Origin: Methylobacterium sp. 10
Lineage (GTDB): Bacteria; Pseudomonadota; Alphaproteobacteria; Rhizobiales; Beijerinckiaceae
NCBI RefSeq assembly: GCF_000519085.1
Contig: NZ_KI912577.1
Coordinates: 746,501 to 810,500 of the forward strand
Direction of reading: 5' to 3'
Length of the DNA: 64,000 nt
The position numbers were made by a program, and so were the translations under genes. The notes under the pieces were generated by a model, which was given only the letters and a program-made list of their open reading frames with translations, was not told the origin of the DNA and made no database searches. Shown in pieces: positions 53,711 to 61,803 of the stretch. Every line of letters starts with the position of its first letter. Positions within the stretch are counted from its first letter, which is position 1.

Positions 53711-56700
53711 ATGACGCGCCGCTCCCTCCCCCCGCAGGCCCGCTCGCGCGGCGTCACGGCGGTGCTCGGGCCGACCAATACCGGCAAGACCCATCTCGCC
53801 ATCGAGCGGATGCTCGCGCATCCCACCGGGATGATCGGGCTGCCCCTGCGCCTGCTGGCGCGGGAGGTCTACCTGCGCGTGGTGGCGCGGGTGGGGGTGG
53901 AGCACGTCGCCCTCGTCACCGGCGAGGAGAAGATCAAGCCGGACCGGCCGCGCTACTGGATCTCCACCATCGAGGCGATGCCGCGCGACCTCGACGTGGC
54001 GTATGTGGCCATCGACGAGATCCAGCTCGCCGCCGACATGGACCGCGGCTACGTCTTCACAGACCGCCTGCTGCACCAGCGCGGGCGCGAGGAGACGCTG
54101 CTCATCGGCTCCTCGACCATGCTGCCCCTGGTGCAGTCGCTGATTCCCGGCGTGCACACCACCACCCGCCCCCGCCTCTCGAAACTCACCTATGCCGGCG
54201 AGAAGAAGCTCGGGCGCCTGCCCCGGCGCACGGCCATCGTCGCCTTCTCGGCCGAGGAGGTCTACGCCATCGCCGAGCTGATCCGGCGCCAGCGCGGCGG
54301 GGCCGCCGTGGTCCTCGGTGCGTTGTCTCCGCGCACCCGCAACGCCCAGGTGGAGCTCTACCAGTCGGGCGACGTCGATTACCTCATCGCCACCGACGCG
54401 GTGGGGATGGGCCTCAACCTCGACGTCGATCACGTCGCCTTCGCGGCGAACTGGAAATACGACGGCACGCGCTTCCGCAGGCTGACGCCCCCCGAGATGG
54501 GGCAGATCGCGGGACGCGCCGGTCGTCACCTCTCGGACGGCACCTTCGGCTCGACGGGACGCTGCGCCCCGTTCGAGCCCGAGATGATCGAGGCCCTGGA
54601 GAACCATGATTTCGAGCCCCTGCGGGTACTGCAATGGCGCAATCCCGACCTCGACTTTTCCTCGCTGAAAGCCCTTCAGGAGAGTCTGGACGCGCATCCC
54701 AACGAGAAGGGGCTGACCCGCGCGCCCATGGGCGAGGACCAGTCGGCCCTCGAAATCCTGATGCGCGAGGACGATATCCGCGACATCGCCACCAATCCGA
54801 CGGTGGTGCGCCGCCTGTGGGACACCTGCGGCGTGCCCGATTACCGCAAGGTCCACCCCCAGACCCATGCGGATCTCGTCGCCCAGCTGTTCCGCTTCCT
54901 CATGCGGGGCATGGCCGGGCGCATTCCCAACGACTGGTTCGCCAAGCACGTGGCGATGATCGACCGCACCGACGGCGACATCGACGCCCTGTCCCAGCGC
55001 ATCGCGCAGGGGCGAACCTGGACCTTCGTCGCCAATCGGCCCGATTGGCTGATTGATCCCGTCCATTGGCAGGGCGAGACACGTCGGGTAGAGGACAGAC
55101 TGTCTGACGCCCTGCACGAGCGCCTTGCGAGCCGTTTCGTCGATCGGCGCACTAGCGTCCTGATGCGGCGCCTGAGAGAGAATACGATGTTGGAAGCTGA
55201 GATCACCGCCGGCGGGGACGTTACCGTCGAGGGCCAGCATGTCGGCCATCTGCACGGGTTCCAGTTCGTCGCCGACCCGGGCGCGGAAGGCCACGAGGCC
55301 AAGACCCTGCGCAGTGCCGCCGAAAAGGCGCTCGGCGGCGAGATCGAGGCGCGCGCCGAGCGCTTCTCGGCCGCGGCGGATTCGTCCCTGGTCCTGTCCC
55401 ATGACGGCATCATCCGCTGGACCGGAGACCCGGTCGCCAAGCTGACGCCGGGCGACAAGCTGTTCGAGCCGCATGTGCGGCTGCTGGCCGACGAGCAGCT
55501 CACGGGCCCGGCCCGCGACAAGGTCGAGACCCGGCTGGTCGCCTGGCTCAAGGCCTATGTGGTCCGCCTCCTCGGTCCGCTGATCGAGATCGAGACGGCG
55601 GCCGACCTCGTCGGCCTCTCGAAGGGCATCGGCTATCAGGTGGTCGAATCGCTCGGCGTCCTGGAACGCTCGAAGGTGATGCACGAGATGCGCACCCTCG
55701 ATCAGGAAGGACGCGGGGCGCTGCGCCGCCACGGGGTCCGCTTCGGCGCCTATCACATCTTCCTGCCGGCTCTGCTCAAGCCGGCGCCCCGCACCCTCGC
55801 CGCCCAGCTCTGGGCGCTGAAGAACGGCGGCCTCGACCAGCGCGGCCTCGACGAGATCGCGCATCTGGCCGGCTCCGGCCGCACCTCGATCAAGGTCGAT
55901 CCCGAGATCGCCAAGGGCCTCTACCGCGCTGCCGGCTTCCGCGTCTGCGGCGAGCGCGCCGTGCGCGTCGACATCCTGGAGCGCCTCGCCGACCTGATCC
56001 GCCCGGCGGTGACCTATGTGCCCGGCACCACCCCCGGCGAGGCCCCGGCCGGCACCGCCGACGGCGATGCCTTCGTCGCCACCGTGGGGATGACCTCCCT
56101 CGTCGGCTGTTCGGGCGAGGATTTCGGATCGATCCTGAAATCCCTCGGCTACGTCGCCGAGAGCCGGCCCGGGCCCGCCATCACCGTGCCGCTGCGCCCC
56201 GCCGCCGCGACCCAGCCCATCGCCCCGGTGACCGCATCCACCGACGAGGCGGTGACGGTGTCCGAGGAGGCCGCACCCGCCACCGACGACGAGACCAAGC
56301 CCGAAGGCGAAATAACGTCCGAAGGCGAGACCACTTCCGAGAACGGGACGACTTCCGAAGCCGAGACCTCGCCCGACACGGCCGAGCCCGTGGCGGAGGG
56401 CGTGCCCGATCCCGAGGCTGTGTCCGAGGAGGCCGCCCCGACCGAGACCGGCACCGTCGAGGCGGAGCAGGGACCCGCCGTCGCCGAGACATCGGCGGAT
56501 GCCGCGGAGGAGCCCGAGGCGGCTCCCGTCCCCGTGGCGGAATCAGCGACCCTCGCGGGTATCGAGCCGGACGCGGTCGAGACGGCCTCCGGTGACGAGA
56601 CCCAGCCCGAGACTGCTACGGAATCCGCCTCGCCCGAGCCGGTGCTGGTGGAAATCTGGCGTCTCCAGCGGCATCAGCGCAGTTCCGCCCCGCGGCAGAA

Positions 56701-57079
56701 CCGCCCACGCGGCGGCCGTGACGGCGCGCCCGCGGGCAGCCGCGCTCCCGGCGAGGGCCGTCAGGATCGGCGCCCCGCTCATGCCGGCGCTCCCCGTGCG
56801 GCCGGCGCCGAAGGGGCCGAGCGCAACCGCAGCGGACAGGGCGACCGGCCCGAAGGGGGACGTCGCGATGGCGGTCGGCCCGAGGGGGGACGTCCCCCCC
56901 GCCGCGAGCGGTTCGAGCCCGGCCGGGTCCGTCCCGAGCGCCGCGACGAGGGCCGGCCCGCAGCGCAGCAGGAGCAGCGCCCGCAACGCCGCGAGCGGGC
57001 TCCGGACCCGGATTCGCCCTTCGCCAAGCTCGCGGCGCTCAAGGCTCAGCTCGAAGCCGGCGATGGCGGCAAGCGCTGA
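53711..57079 (+). CDS. SUV3-like superfamily 2 RNA/DNA helicase with long disordered tail
   Basis: 1122 residues. The helicase core occupies about 1-330: Walker A GPTNTGKTH near 20, DEIQ box (AIDEIQ), LIGSSTM, and motif VI QIAGRAGRH near 275. This matches mitochondrial SUV3/SUPV3L1-type helicases, which unwind RNA for degradation in mitochondria. A family-specific region extends to about 770. The last 320 residues are low-complexity: first an acidic Glu/Thr/Ser/Ala part, then an Arg/Gly-rich part (PEGGRRDGGRPEGGRPPRRE) that may bind RNA. It lies in a conserved run with the S4 RNA-binding gene and fdxA. Confidence 0.9.
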   Translation: MTRRSLPPQARSRGVTAVLGPTNTGKTHLAIERMLAHPTGMIGLPLRLLAREVYLRVVARVGVEHVALVTGEEKIKPDRPRYWISTIEAMPRDLDVAYVAIDEIQLAADMDRGYVFTDRLLHQRGREETLLIGSSTMLPLVQSLIPGVHTTTRPRLSKLTYAGEKKLGRLPRRTAIVAFSAEEVYAIAELIRRQRGGAAVVLGALSPRTRNAQVELYQSGDVDYLIATDAVGMGLNLDVDHVAFAANWKYDGTRFRRLTPPEMGQIAGRAGRHLSDGTFGSTGRCAPFEPEMIEALENHDFEPLRVLQWRNPDLDFSSLKALQESLDAHPNEKGLTRAPMGEDQSALEILMREDDIRDIATNPTVVRRLWDTCGVPDYRKVHPQTHADLVAQLFRFLMRGMAGRIPNDWFAKHVAMIDRTDGDIDALSQRIAQGRTWTFVANRPDWLIDPVHWQGETRRVEDRLSDALHERLASRFVDRRTSVLMRRLRENTMLEAEITAGGDVTVEGQHVGHLHGFQFVADPGAEGHEAKTLRSAAEKALGGEIEARAERFSAAADSSLVLSHDGIIRWTGDPVAKLTPGDKLFEPHVRLLADEQLTGPARDKVETRLVAWLKAYVVRLLGPLIEIETAADLVGLSKGIGYQVVESLGVLERSKVMHEMRTLDQEGRGALRRHGVRFGAYHIFLPALLKPAPRTLAAQLWALKNGGLDQRGLDEIAHLAGSGRTSIKVDPEIAKGLYRAAGFRVCGERAVRVDILERLADLIRPAVTYVPGTTPGEAPAGTADGDAFVATVGMTSLVGCSGEDFGSILKSLGYVAESRPGPAITVPLRPAAATQPIAPVTASTDEAVTVSEEAAPATDDETKPEGEITSEGETTSENGTTSEAETSPDTAEPVAEGVPDPEAVSEEAAPTETGTVEAEQGPAVAETSADAAEEPEAAPVPVAESATLAGIEPDAVETASGDETQPETATESASPEPVLVEIWRLQRHQRSSAPRQNRPRGGRDGAPAGSRAPGEGRQDRRPAHAGAPRAAGAEGAERNRSGQGDRPEGGRRDGGRPEGGRPPRRERFEPGRVRPERRDEGRPAAQQEQRPQRRERAPDPDSPFAKLAALKAQLEAGDGGKR

Positions 57080-57128
57080 GCAGGTTCGCATTGGCAACCC
57101 AACGCTTCACCTTGCTTAGGCCTTTGGT

Positions 57129-57180
57129 GTGTCGCAGGTTTTGGGGACGCAAAACCGGTGACCACTTTTGCTAAACCTGC
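57129..57180. repeat. AACCGGT-core palindromic repeat, copy D
   Basis: Outer GCAGGTTT (57134-57141)/AAACCTGC (57173-57180), inner CGCAAAA (57148-57154)/TTTTGC (57166-57171). It lies in the gap between the helicase and S4 genes, 10 bases before the S4 start. Confidence 0.8.
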
Positions 57181-57190
57181 TTAGGTCTGG

Positions 57191-57490
57191 ATGAAGCCGG
57201 GGCGGCAGCGTCTCGACAAGTGGCTCTGGTTCACCCGCTTCGCGCGGAGCCGGTCCCTTGCCGCTGCCCTGGTGGAGGACGGCTTCGTCCGCGTGAACGG
57301 GACGCGCGCCGACAACCCCGCCAAGGGGATCGGCATCGGTGACGTGGTCACCGTCGCCGCCGCCCATGTGACGGCGGTGGTGCGGGTGGTGGATCTCGGT
57401 GATCGGCGCGGCCCCGCCCCCGAGGCGCGGGGCCTCTACGACATCCTGTCGGGCGGCCCGTCCCCGGACTCCGACGACGGCACGGCGTGA
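57191..57490 (+). CDS. S4-domain RNA-binding protein (Hsp15-like)
   Basis: 99 residues. The S4 fold is clear: RQRLDKWLWFTRFARSRSLAAALVEDGFVRVNGTRADNPA, with KGIGIGDVVTV following. Hsp15 (HslR) homologues bind 50S subunits carrying stalled nascent chains. It follows the helicase gene on the same strand after an interval containing a palindromic repeat. The start at ATG 57191 fits family length. Confidence 0.9.
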   Translation: MKPGRQRLDKWLWFTRFARSRSLAAALVEDGFVRVNGTRADNPAKGIGIGDVVTVAAAHVTAVVRVVDLGDRRGPAPEARGLYDILSGGPSPDSDDGTA

Positions 57491-57741
57491 TCCGCTTCTC
57501 CTCCGAGGGTGTGGCACGGACGCACCGGCCGCCGCCGGCATGGGCCGCGGCTGCTTGTCAGCCACTCTGGCAGGGGATAGAGCCGTGCGGAAATGACGGA
57601 CGGGGCGGTCGGCGCGCCGTCCGCGAGGCGCGTGACACACGGACGCGTTAACCGAGCCGTGCGGGAGGCCGGTCTAGAATCGGGGCCAAAGCGGGCTCGG
57701 GTCTTGCGATCCATCCCACCACGGATAAGGCTGAAGGGCAC

Positions 57742-58080
57742 ATGACCTACGTCGTCACCGACAATTGCATCAAGTGCAAGTACATGGACTGCGTGGAAGT
57801 CTGCCCCGTGGATTGCTTCTACGAGGGCGAGAACATGCTCGTCATCCACCCCGACGAGTGCATCGATTGCGGCGTCTGCGAGCCGGAATGCCCCGCCGAG
57901 GCGATCAAGCCCGACACCGAGCCGAGCCTGGAGACCTGGCTGAAGCTCAACGCCGACTACGCGCGGAGCTGGCCCAACATCACGCAGAAGAAGGACGCCC
58001 CGTCCGACGCCAAGGACTGGGACGGCGTCGGCGGCAAGCTCGAGGCGCATTTCTCGGCCTCCCCCGGCACCGGCGACTGA
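57742..58080 (+). CDS. fdxA: 7Fe ferredoxin FdxA
   Basis: 112 residues. The cysteines fit a [3Fe-4S][4Fe-4S] ferredoxin: Cys9, Cys17 and Cys50 for the 3Fe cluster, and Cys21, Cys40, Cys43 and Cys46 for the 4Fe cluster, with additional Cys12 and Cys25. Sequence [20 protein letters not shown] in the C-terminal tail is typical of alphaproteobacterial FdxA. It is a low-potential electron carrier in the cytoplasm. It begins about 250 bases after the S4 gene. Confidence 0.95.
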   Translation: MTYVVTDNCIKCKYMDCVEVCPVDCFYEGENMLVIHPDECIDCGVCEPECPAEAIKPDTEPSLETWLKLNADYARSWPNITQKKDAPSDAKDWDGVGGKLEAHFSASPGTGD

Positions 58081-58644
58081 TCTCCGCCTCCGGGCCGGTG
58101 GGCCGGGATTCCGGGTCGGGCGAAGGACACGGGTCCTTCACGGAGCCGCGGATGGCGGGTCGAACGGTGAAACCGTCCGCCTGGCAACTCTCCGGGGGGT
58201 TTCTCCCCGGAGCGTCACGCCCCGCGTCCATCGAGCGCCGTCCGAAGCCCGGCCCGGCCGGTCGCGCGCGCATGCCCTGCGTCGGCAATCCTTTGATTCG
58301 GCGCCCGGTTTGTGGTAGGTAGACCACCTGCCGTCGTTCGTGCCTGACGTGCTGCCCTTGGCTACCTGACCGGTGGTTTCCAAACTTTTCGACAGAGTCG
58401 GCTTCCCATCTTCGTGGGACGCTACCTCGGCGAGACGAGGCGGCATGTGATCGACCGCTGGAGGCGCATGCGCCTTCCGCGGCCCTGATCGCATGGTGTG
58501 GATGATCGGCTAGCCTGGGACCCGCTCGGCCGATGCATGACGCATCGATGGCCGGCGGACAAGGGGCTCAAGCCGGGTCACCCACCCCGGGAATGAAGGT
58601 TCGGCGCGATTCGACCCGCGCGATGTTCTGGAGGCGCTTCTCGC
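58081..58644 (+). other. Intergenic region upstream of carD
   Basis: 564 bases between fdxA and carD. I see no supported gene. It probably holds the carD promoter, but no convincing -35/-10 pair stands out. Confidence 0.4.
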
Positions 58645-59247
58645 ATGACCACAGCCAAGAAGACGACGGCAGGCCGCCAAGGCTTCAAGACCGGCGAAGC
58701 GGTGGTGTATCCAGCTCATGGCGTCGGCCGCATCACTGCGATCGAGGAGCAGGAAATCGCCGGCTACAAGCTCGAGCTGTTCGTCGTCTCGTTCGAGAAG
58801 GACAAGATGGTCCTGCGCGTGCCCACTGCAAAGGCCAACAGCGTCGGCATGCGTAAGCTCGCCGAGCCCGAACTCGTCAAGAAGGCCCTCGACGTGCTTA
58901 CCGGCCGCGCTCGGATCAAGCGCACCATGTGGTCGCGCCGCGCCCAGGAATACGAGGCCAAGATCAATTCCGGCGACCTGCTGTCGGTGACCGAGGTGGT
59001 TCGCGACCTCTACCGTTCGGAGGCCCAGCCCGAGCAATCCTACAGCGAGCGCCAGCTCTACGAAGCCGCCCTCGACCGCGTGCTGCGCGAGATCTCTTCG
59101 GTGAACAAGATCACCGAGACGGAGGCGCTCAAGCTCATCGAGCAGAGCCTCGCCAAGTCGCCCCGCCGCGCCAAGGGCGAGGCGGAAGCCGAGGGCGATG
59201 CCGAGGCGGATGGCGAAGGCGACGACATCCGGGAAGAGGCCGCCTGA
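58645..59247 (+). CDS. carD: CarD family transcriptional regulator
   Basis: 200 residues. The RNA-polymerase-interacting CarD/CdnL/TRCF domain (about 12-75) has FKTGEAVVYPAHGVGRITAIEEQEI and FEKDKMVLRVP. A helical C-terminal DNA-contacting domain (about 85-165) includes WSRRAQEYEAKINSGD. A low-complexity acidic tail follows. It stabilises open complexes at rRNA and housekeeping promoters in studied bacteria. It is monocistronic, with a Rho-independent terminator directly downstream. Confidence 0.96.
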   Translation: MTTAKKTTAGRQGFKTGEAVVYPAHGVGRITAIEEQEIAGYKLELFVVSFEKDKMVLRVPTAKANSVGMRKLAEPELVKKALDVLTGRARIKRTMWSRRAQEYEAKINSGDLLSVTEVVRDLYRSEAQPEQSYSERQLYEAALDRVLREISSVNKITETEALKLIEQSLAKSPRRAKGEAEAEGDAEADGEGDDIREEAA

Positions 59248-59280
59248 TCGGCCTGCCATCCTAGACATATTCGTTCGATC

Positions 59281-59312
59281 AAAAGGCCCGGCGCACCAGC
59301 GCCGGGCTTTTT
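59281..59312 (+). terminator. Rho-independent terminator of carD
   Basis: GCCCGGCGC (59286-59294), loop ACCA, GCGCCGGGC (59299-59307), then TTTTT. The preceding AAAA makes it a possible bidirectional terminator. It lies about 35 bases after the carD stop. Confidence 0.9.
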
Positions 59313-59539
59313 GCTGTGCCGGCCTCCTCGAAAGGCGTCCCTCGGGTGCTCGCGAGTGACGCAGCGTCGCGTCCCCTCCCCGTCCACCCATGCGGAACTA
59401 TCGGTGCAACGGCTCCGTTGTCCGGGTGCCTGGGCCATGCCCCCAGGTCAGTGCCCACGCTTTTCGGATCCTTCGGGTCGCTCGACCTGGAGAGCCCCTC
59501 GCGGCGCGCGCACGCAACGGACGAAAGGCGGAGGCGGGA

Positions 59540-60412
59540 ATGGCGGACATCGCGGGGATACGGCGACAGTTCATTCGTACGGCCATGGAGGCGCCCTTCC
59601 TGGCGCGAGACGAGGAACGTGGTCTCGCCGTCCGCTGGAAGGACGAGCGTGACGAACATGCGCTCCACCGCCTGATCTCCGCGCATATGCGTCTCGTCAT
59701 CGCCATTGCCGGACGCTTCCGGCATTACGGCCTGCCCATGGCCGACCTCGTTCAGGAAGGGCATGTGGGCTTGATGGAAGCGGCGGCTCGGTTCGAGCCG
59801 GAGCGGGAAGTCCGCTTCTCCACCTATGCCACGTGGTGGATCAGGGCCTCGATCCAGGATTACATCCTGCGCAACTGGTCCATCGTCCGCGGCGGCACGA
59901 GTTCGGCCCAGAAGGCTTTGTTCTTCAATTTGCGCCGTCTTCGCGCCAAGCTGATGCAATCCACCGAGGAGCATGTGGGCGACGAGATCCATCGTCGCAT
60001 CGCCACCGCCATCGGCGTATCCCGCGAGGACGTGGCCCTGATGGATGCGCGACTGTCCGGACCGGACATGTCCCTGAACGCCCCCGTAGGCGAGGAGAGC
60101 GAGGCCTCCTCCGAACGGATGGACTTCCTCGTGGACGGCTCCGACCTGCCCGACGAGACGGTCTCCGCCTCGGTGGATGGCGAACGCCGGCTCACCTGGC
60201 TCAACGAGGCGCTCACCGTCCTGTCCGAGCGCGAGTTGCGGATCCTGCGAGAGCGCAGGCTGACGGAGGATCAGGCCACCCTGGAGGCCCTCGGCCGCCG
60301 CCTCGGCATCTCGAAGGAGCGTGTCCGGCAGATCGAGAACCGTGCCCTGGAGAAGCTTCGACGTGCGCTTGCCGAGCGTTTTCCACAGACCGCCGGCAAC
60401 GTGTACGTCTGA
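59540..60412 (+). CDS. rpoH: RNA polymerase sigma-32 factor
   Basis: 290 residues from ATG 59540 (GGAGGCGGG upstream). Region 2 has HMRLVIAIAGRFRHYGLPMADLVQEGHVGLMEAAARFEP and RFSTYATWWIRASIQDYILRNWSIVR, and the RpoH box reads QKALFFNLRRLRAK. Region 4 (about 220-275) has LSERELRILRERRL and LGISKERVRQIENRALEKL. It directs transcription of heat-shock genes. Many alphaproteobacteria have more than one rpoH; this may be one of several. The longer open frame back to 59390 is not family sequence. Confidence 0.95.
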   Translation: MADIAGIRRQFIRTAMEAPFLARDEERGLAVRWKDERDEHALHRLISAHMRLVIAIAGRFRHYGLPMADLVQEGHVGLMEAAARFEPEREVRFSTYATWWIRASIQDYILRNWSIVRGGTSSAQKALFFNLRRLRAKLMQSTEEHVGDEIHRRIATAIGVSREDVALMDARLSGPDMSLNAPVGEESEASSERMDFLVDGSDLPDETVSASVDGERRLTWLNEALTVLSERELRILRERRLTEDQATLEALGRRLGISKERVRQIENRALEKLRRALAERFPQTAGNVYV

Positions 60413-60492
60413 CCTGACGGCGCTTGCCGCCTGAGCCCGGCCCCGGCACATTACAGCTTCGGCTATCCCATTGGTGGGGTGCACGATCGGTG

Positions 60493-60738
60493 ATGCTGTC
60501 GAGGCGCGTGGTGCAGAACGTCAACGACACGAACGGTGCGACGCACAAGCCGTTGATGGCGCTCGCGGTGATCCTGGTCGCGAGCATGGCGATCGCCGCC
60601 GCCTTCGTCGGCAAGCACGATCTCTCATGGCCGGCGGCCGTGGGGACGTTCTACGGTCTCGTCGCCCTTTGCCAGATCGCCTATCTCGGCCTCGTCGTCC
60701 TTCAAGAGTGGGACGGCGCACCCGGCCGATCGATCTGA
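60493..60738 (+). CDS. Small two-helix membrane protein, possibly SyrA/ExoX-like
   Basis: 81 residues. Two membrane helices: about 21-38 and 48-67, with LCQIAYLGLVVLQEW closing the second. The length, topology and the L-x-Q-x-x-Y-x-x-x-V pattern near the end resemble the rhizobial SyrA/ExoX group that represses exopolysaccharide production, but the similarity is short and I could not test it. It lies between rpoH and the phosphopantetheinyl transferase. ATG 60493 was chosen; a TTG at 60424 would extend it. Confidence 0.6.
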   Translation: MLSRRVVQNVNDTNGATHKPLMALAVILVASMAIAAAFVGKHDLSWPAAVGTFYGLVALCQIAYLGLVVLQEWDGAPGRSI

Positions 60739-60741
60739 CGA

Positions 60742-61524
60742 GTGAGCGCTGCTTCTCCGAAAGAGCCGATGGGCGACGAGACGCCGGATCGCGCGGGCCC
60801 GGATGCCCCCGTGACGGTCTGGGACGTCGACCTCACCCAGGCCATCGACCACCGGGCGAAGTGCCGGGACGTTCTCTCCGACGACGAGATCGCGCGCGCC
60901 ACCAGATTCGTCCGCGACGTGGATCGCTGGCGGTTCGAGGCGAGCCATGCGGCCCTGCGGCTCGTGCTCGGGCATCGGCTCGGCTCGGACCCGCGGGGCA
61001 TCGTCTTCGGCACGACGCCCTCCGGCAAGCCGCATCTCGTGGGCGAGCAGGCCGGATCATGCCGCTTCAGCCTGTCCCATTCCGGCAGCCGTGCCCTGAT
61101 CGGGCTCTCCTCCCTCGTGGAGATCGGCGTCGATGTGGAAGAAATACGCCCGATGCCCGATCTGCTGCGCATCGCGCGGGCCCATTTCGCGCGACGGGAG
61201 ATCGCCGCCCTGGAAGCCCTCGGGCCACGCGACCTCACGGCGGGGTTCTTCGCCTGCTGGACGCGCAAGGAGGCCGTGGCCAAGGCCACCGGCCAGGGCC
61301 TCTCCCTGTCCCTCGACAGCTTTGCCGTCTCCGTGACGCCGGAGACGGCGGAGTTGCTGGCGATGCCGGACGGGACGACGGCGTGGAGCCTGCGCGCCCT
61401 TTCCACGGCACCGGGCTATGCCGCCGCCATCGCCATCATGGCGGCGAATGTTGGCTGCGTCCGCCGCACCCTTGCCCCCGATTGGGCCGCCGGTCTCTCG
61501 GCCATATCGCAACAAGGGCCATGA
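60742..61524 (+). CDS. 4'-phosphopantetheinyl transferase (Sfp type)
   Basis: 260 residues from GTG 60742, or 251 from ATG 60769, which has a better ribosome site. Sfp-type motifs: SCRFSLSHSGSRALIG, the Mg-binding GVDVEEI near 130, and FFACWTRKEAVAKATGQGL near 170. It attaches phosphopantetheine from CoA to carrier-protein serines. Sfp-type enzymes usually serve NRPS/PKS carrier proteins, so the PCP (16567-21246) and ACP (10299-16532) in this window are likely substrates. The gene begins 3 bases after the small membrane protein stop. Confidence 0.93.
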   Translation: MSAASPKEPMGDETPDRAGPDAPVTVWDVDLTQAIDHRAKCRDVLSDDEIARATRFVRDVDRWRFEASHAALRLVLGHRLGSDPRGIVFGTTPSGKPHLVGEQAGSCRFSLSHSGSRALIGLSSLVEIGVDVEEIRPMPDLLRIARAHFARREIAALEALGPRDLTAGFFACWTRKEAVAKATGQGLSLSLDSFAVSVTPETAELLAMPDGTTAWSLRALSTAPGYAAAIAIMAANVGCVRRTLAPDWAAGLSAISQQGP

Positions 61525-61530
61525 TGGCGC

Positions 61531-61559
61531 TTGCGGCTCCGCGCCGGCCTCGCTATACG
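61531..61559 (+). promoter_or_regulatory. Promoter of tRNA-Pro
   Basis: TTGCGG (61531-61536) and TATACG (61554-61559) with a 17-base spacer, about 28 bases before the mature tRNA 5' end. The spacing is ideal for a housekeeping sigma factor. Confidence 0.65.
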
Positions 61560-61587
61560 TCCGCTCGCCGGTGGAGACGCCGGCCGT

Positions 61588-61664
61588 CGGAGTGTAGCGC
61601 AGTCTGGTAGCGCACCACGTTCGGGACGTGGGGGTCGCAGGTTCAAATCCTGCCACTCCGACCA
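61588..61664 (+). tRNA. tRNA-Pro (anticodon CGG)
   Basis: 77 nucleotides with encoded CCA. Acceptor arms CGGAGTG and CACTCCG pair fully. The anticodon stem CCACG/CGTGG encloses loop TTCGGGA with anticodon CGG, reading CCG codons for proline. The T arm carries GGTTCAAATCC. No integrase or repeated tRNA end flanks it, so there is no sign of use as an attachment site. Confidence 0.97.
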
Positions 61665-61803
61665 ATTCAAGACCGGTTCTGGACGCTGTCCCGACAGTTG
61701 AACCGAGAGAATCCCCCCGCAAAGCCGGTTGTCGAGATTCGTGCGAGATGCCGCTTGGCCGGAGCCGCAAAGGCTCTTGGCATAGTGAGGCCGGCTGCGA
61801 TGA

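Noticed and set aside
61588-61664. tRNA-Pro as a genomic-island attachment site
   Set aside because: No integrase gene and no duplicated tRNA 3' end was seen in the remaining 2.3 kb or upstream.
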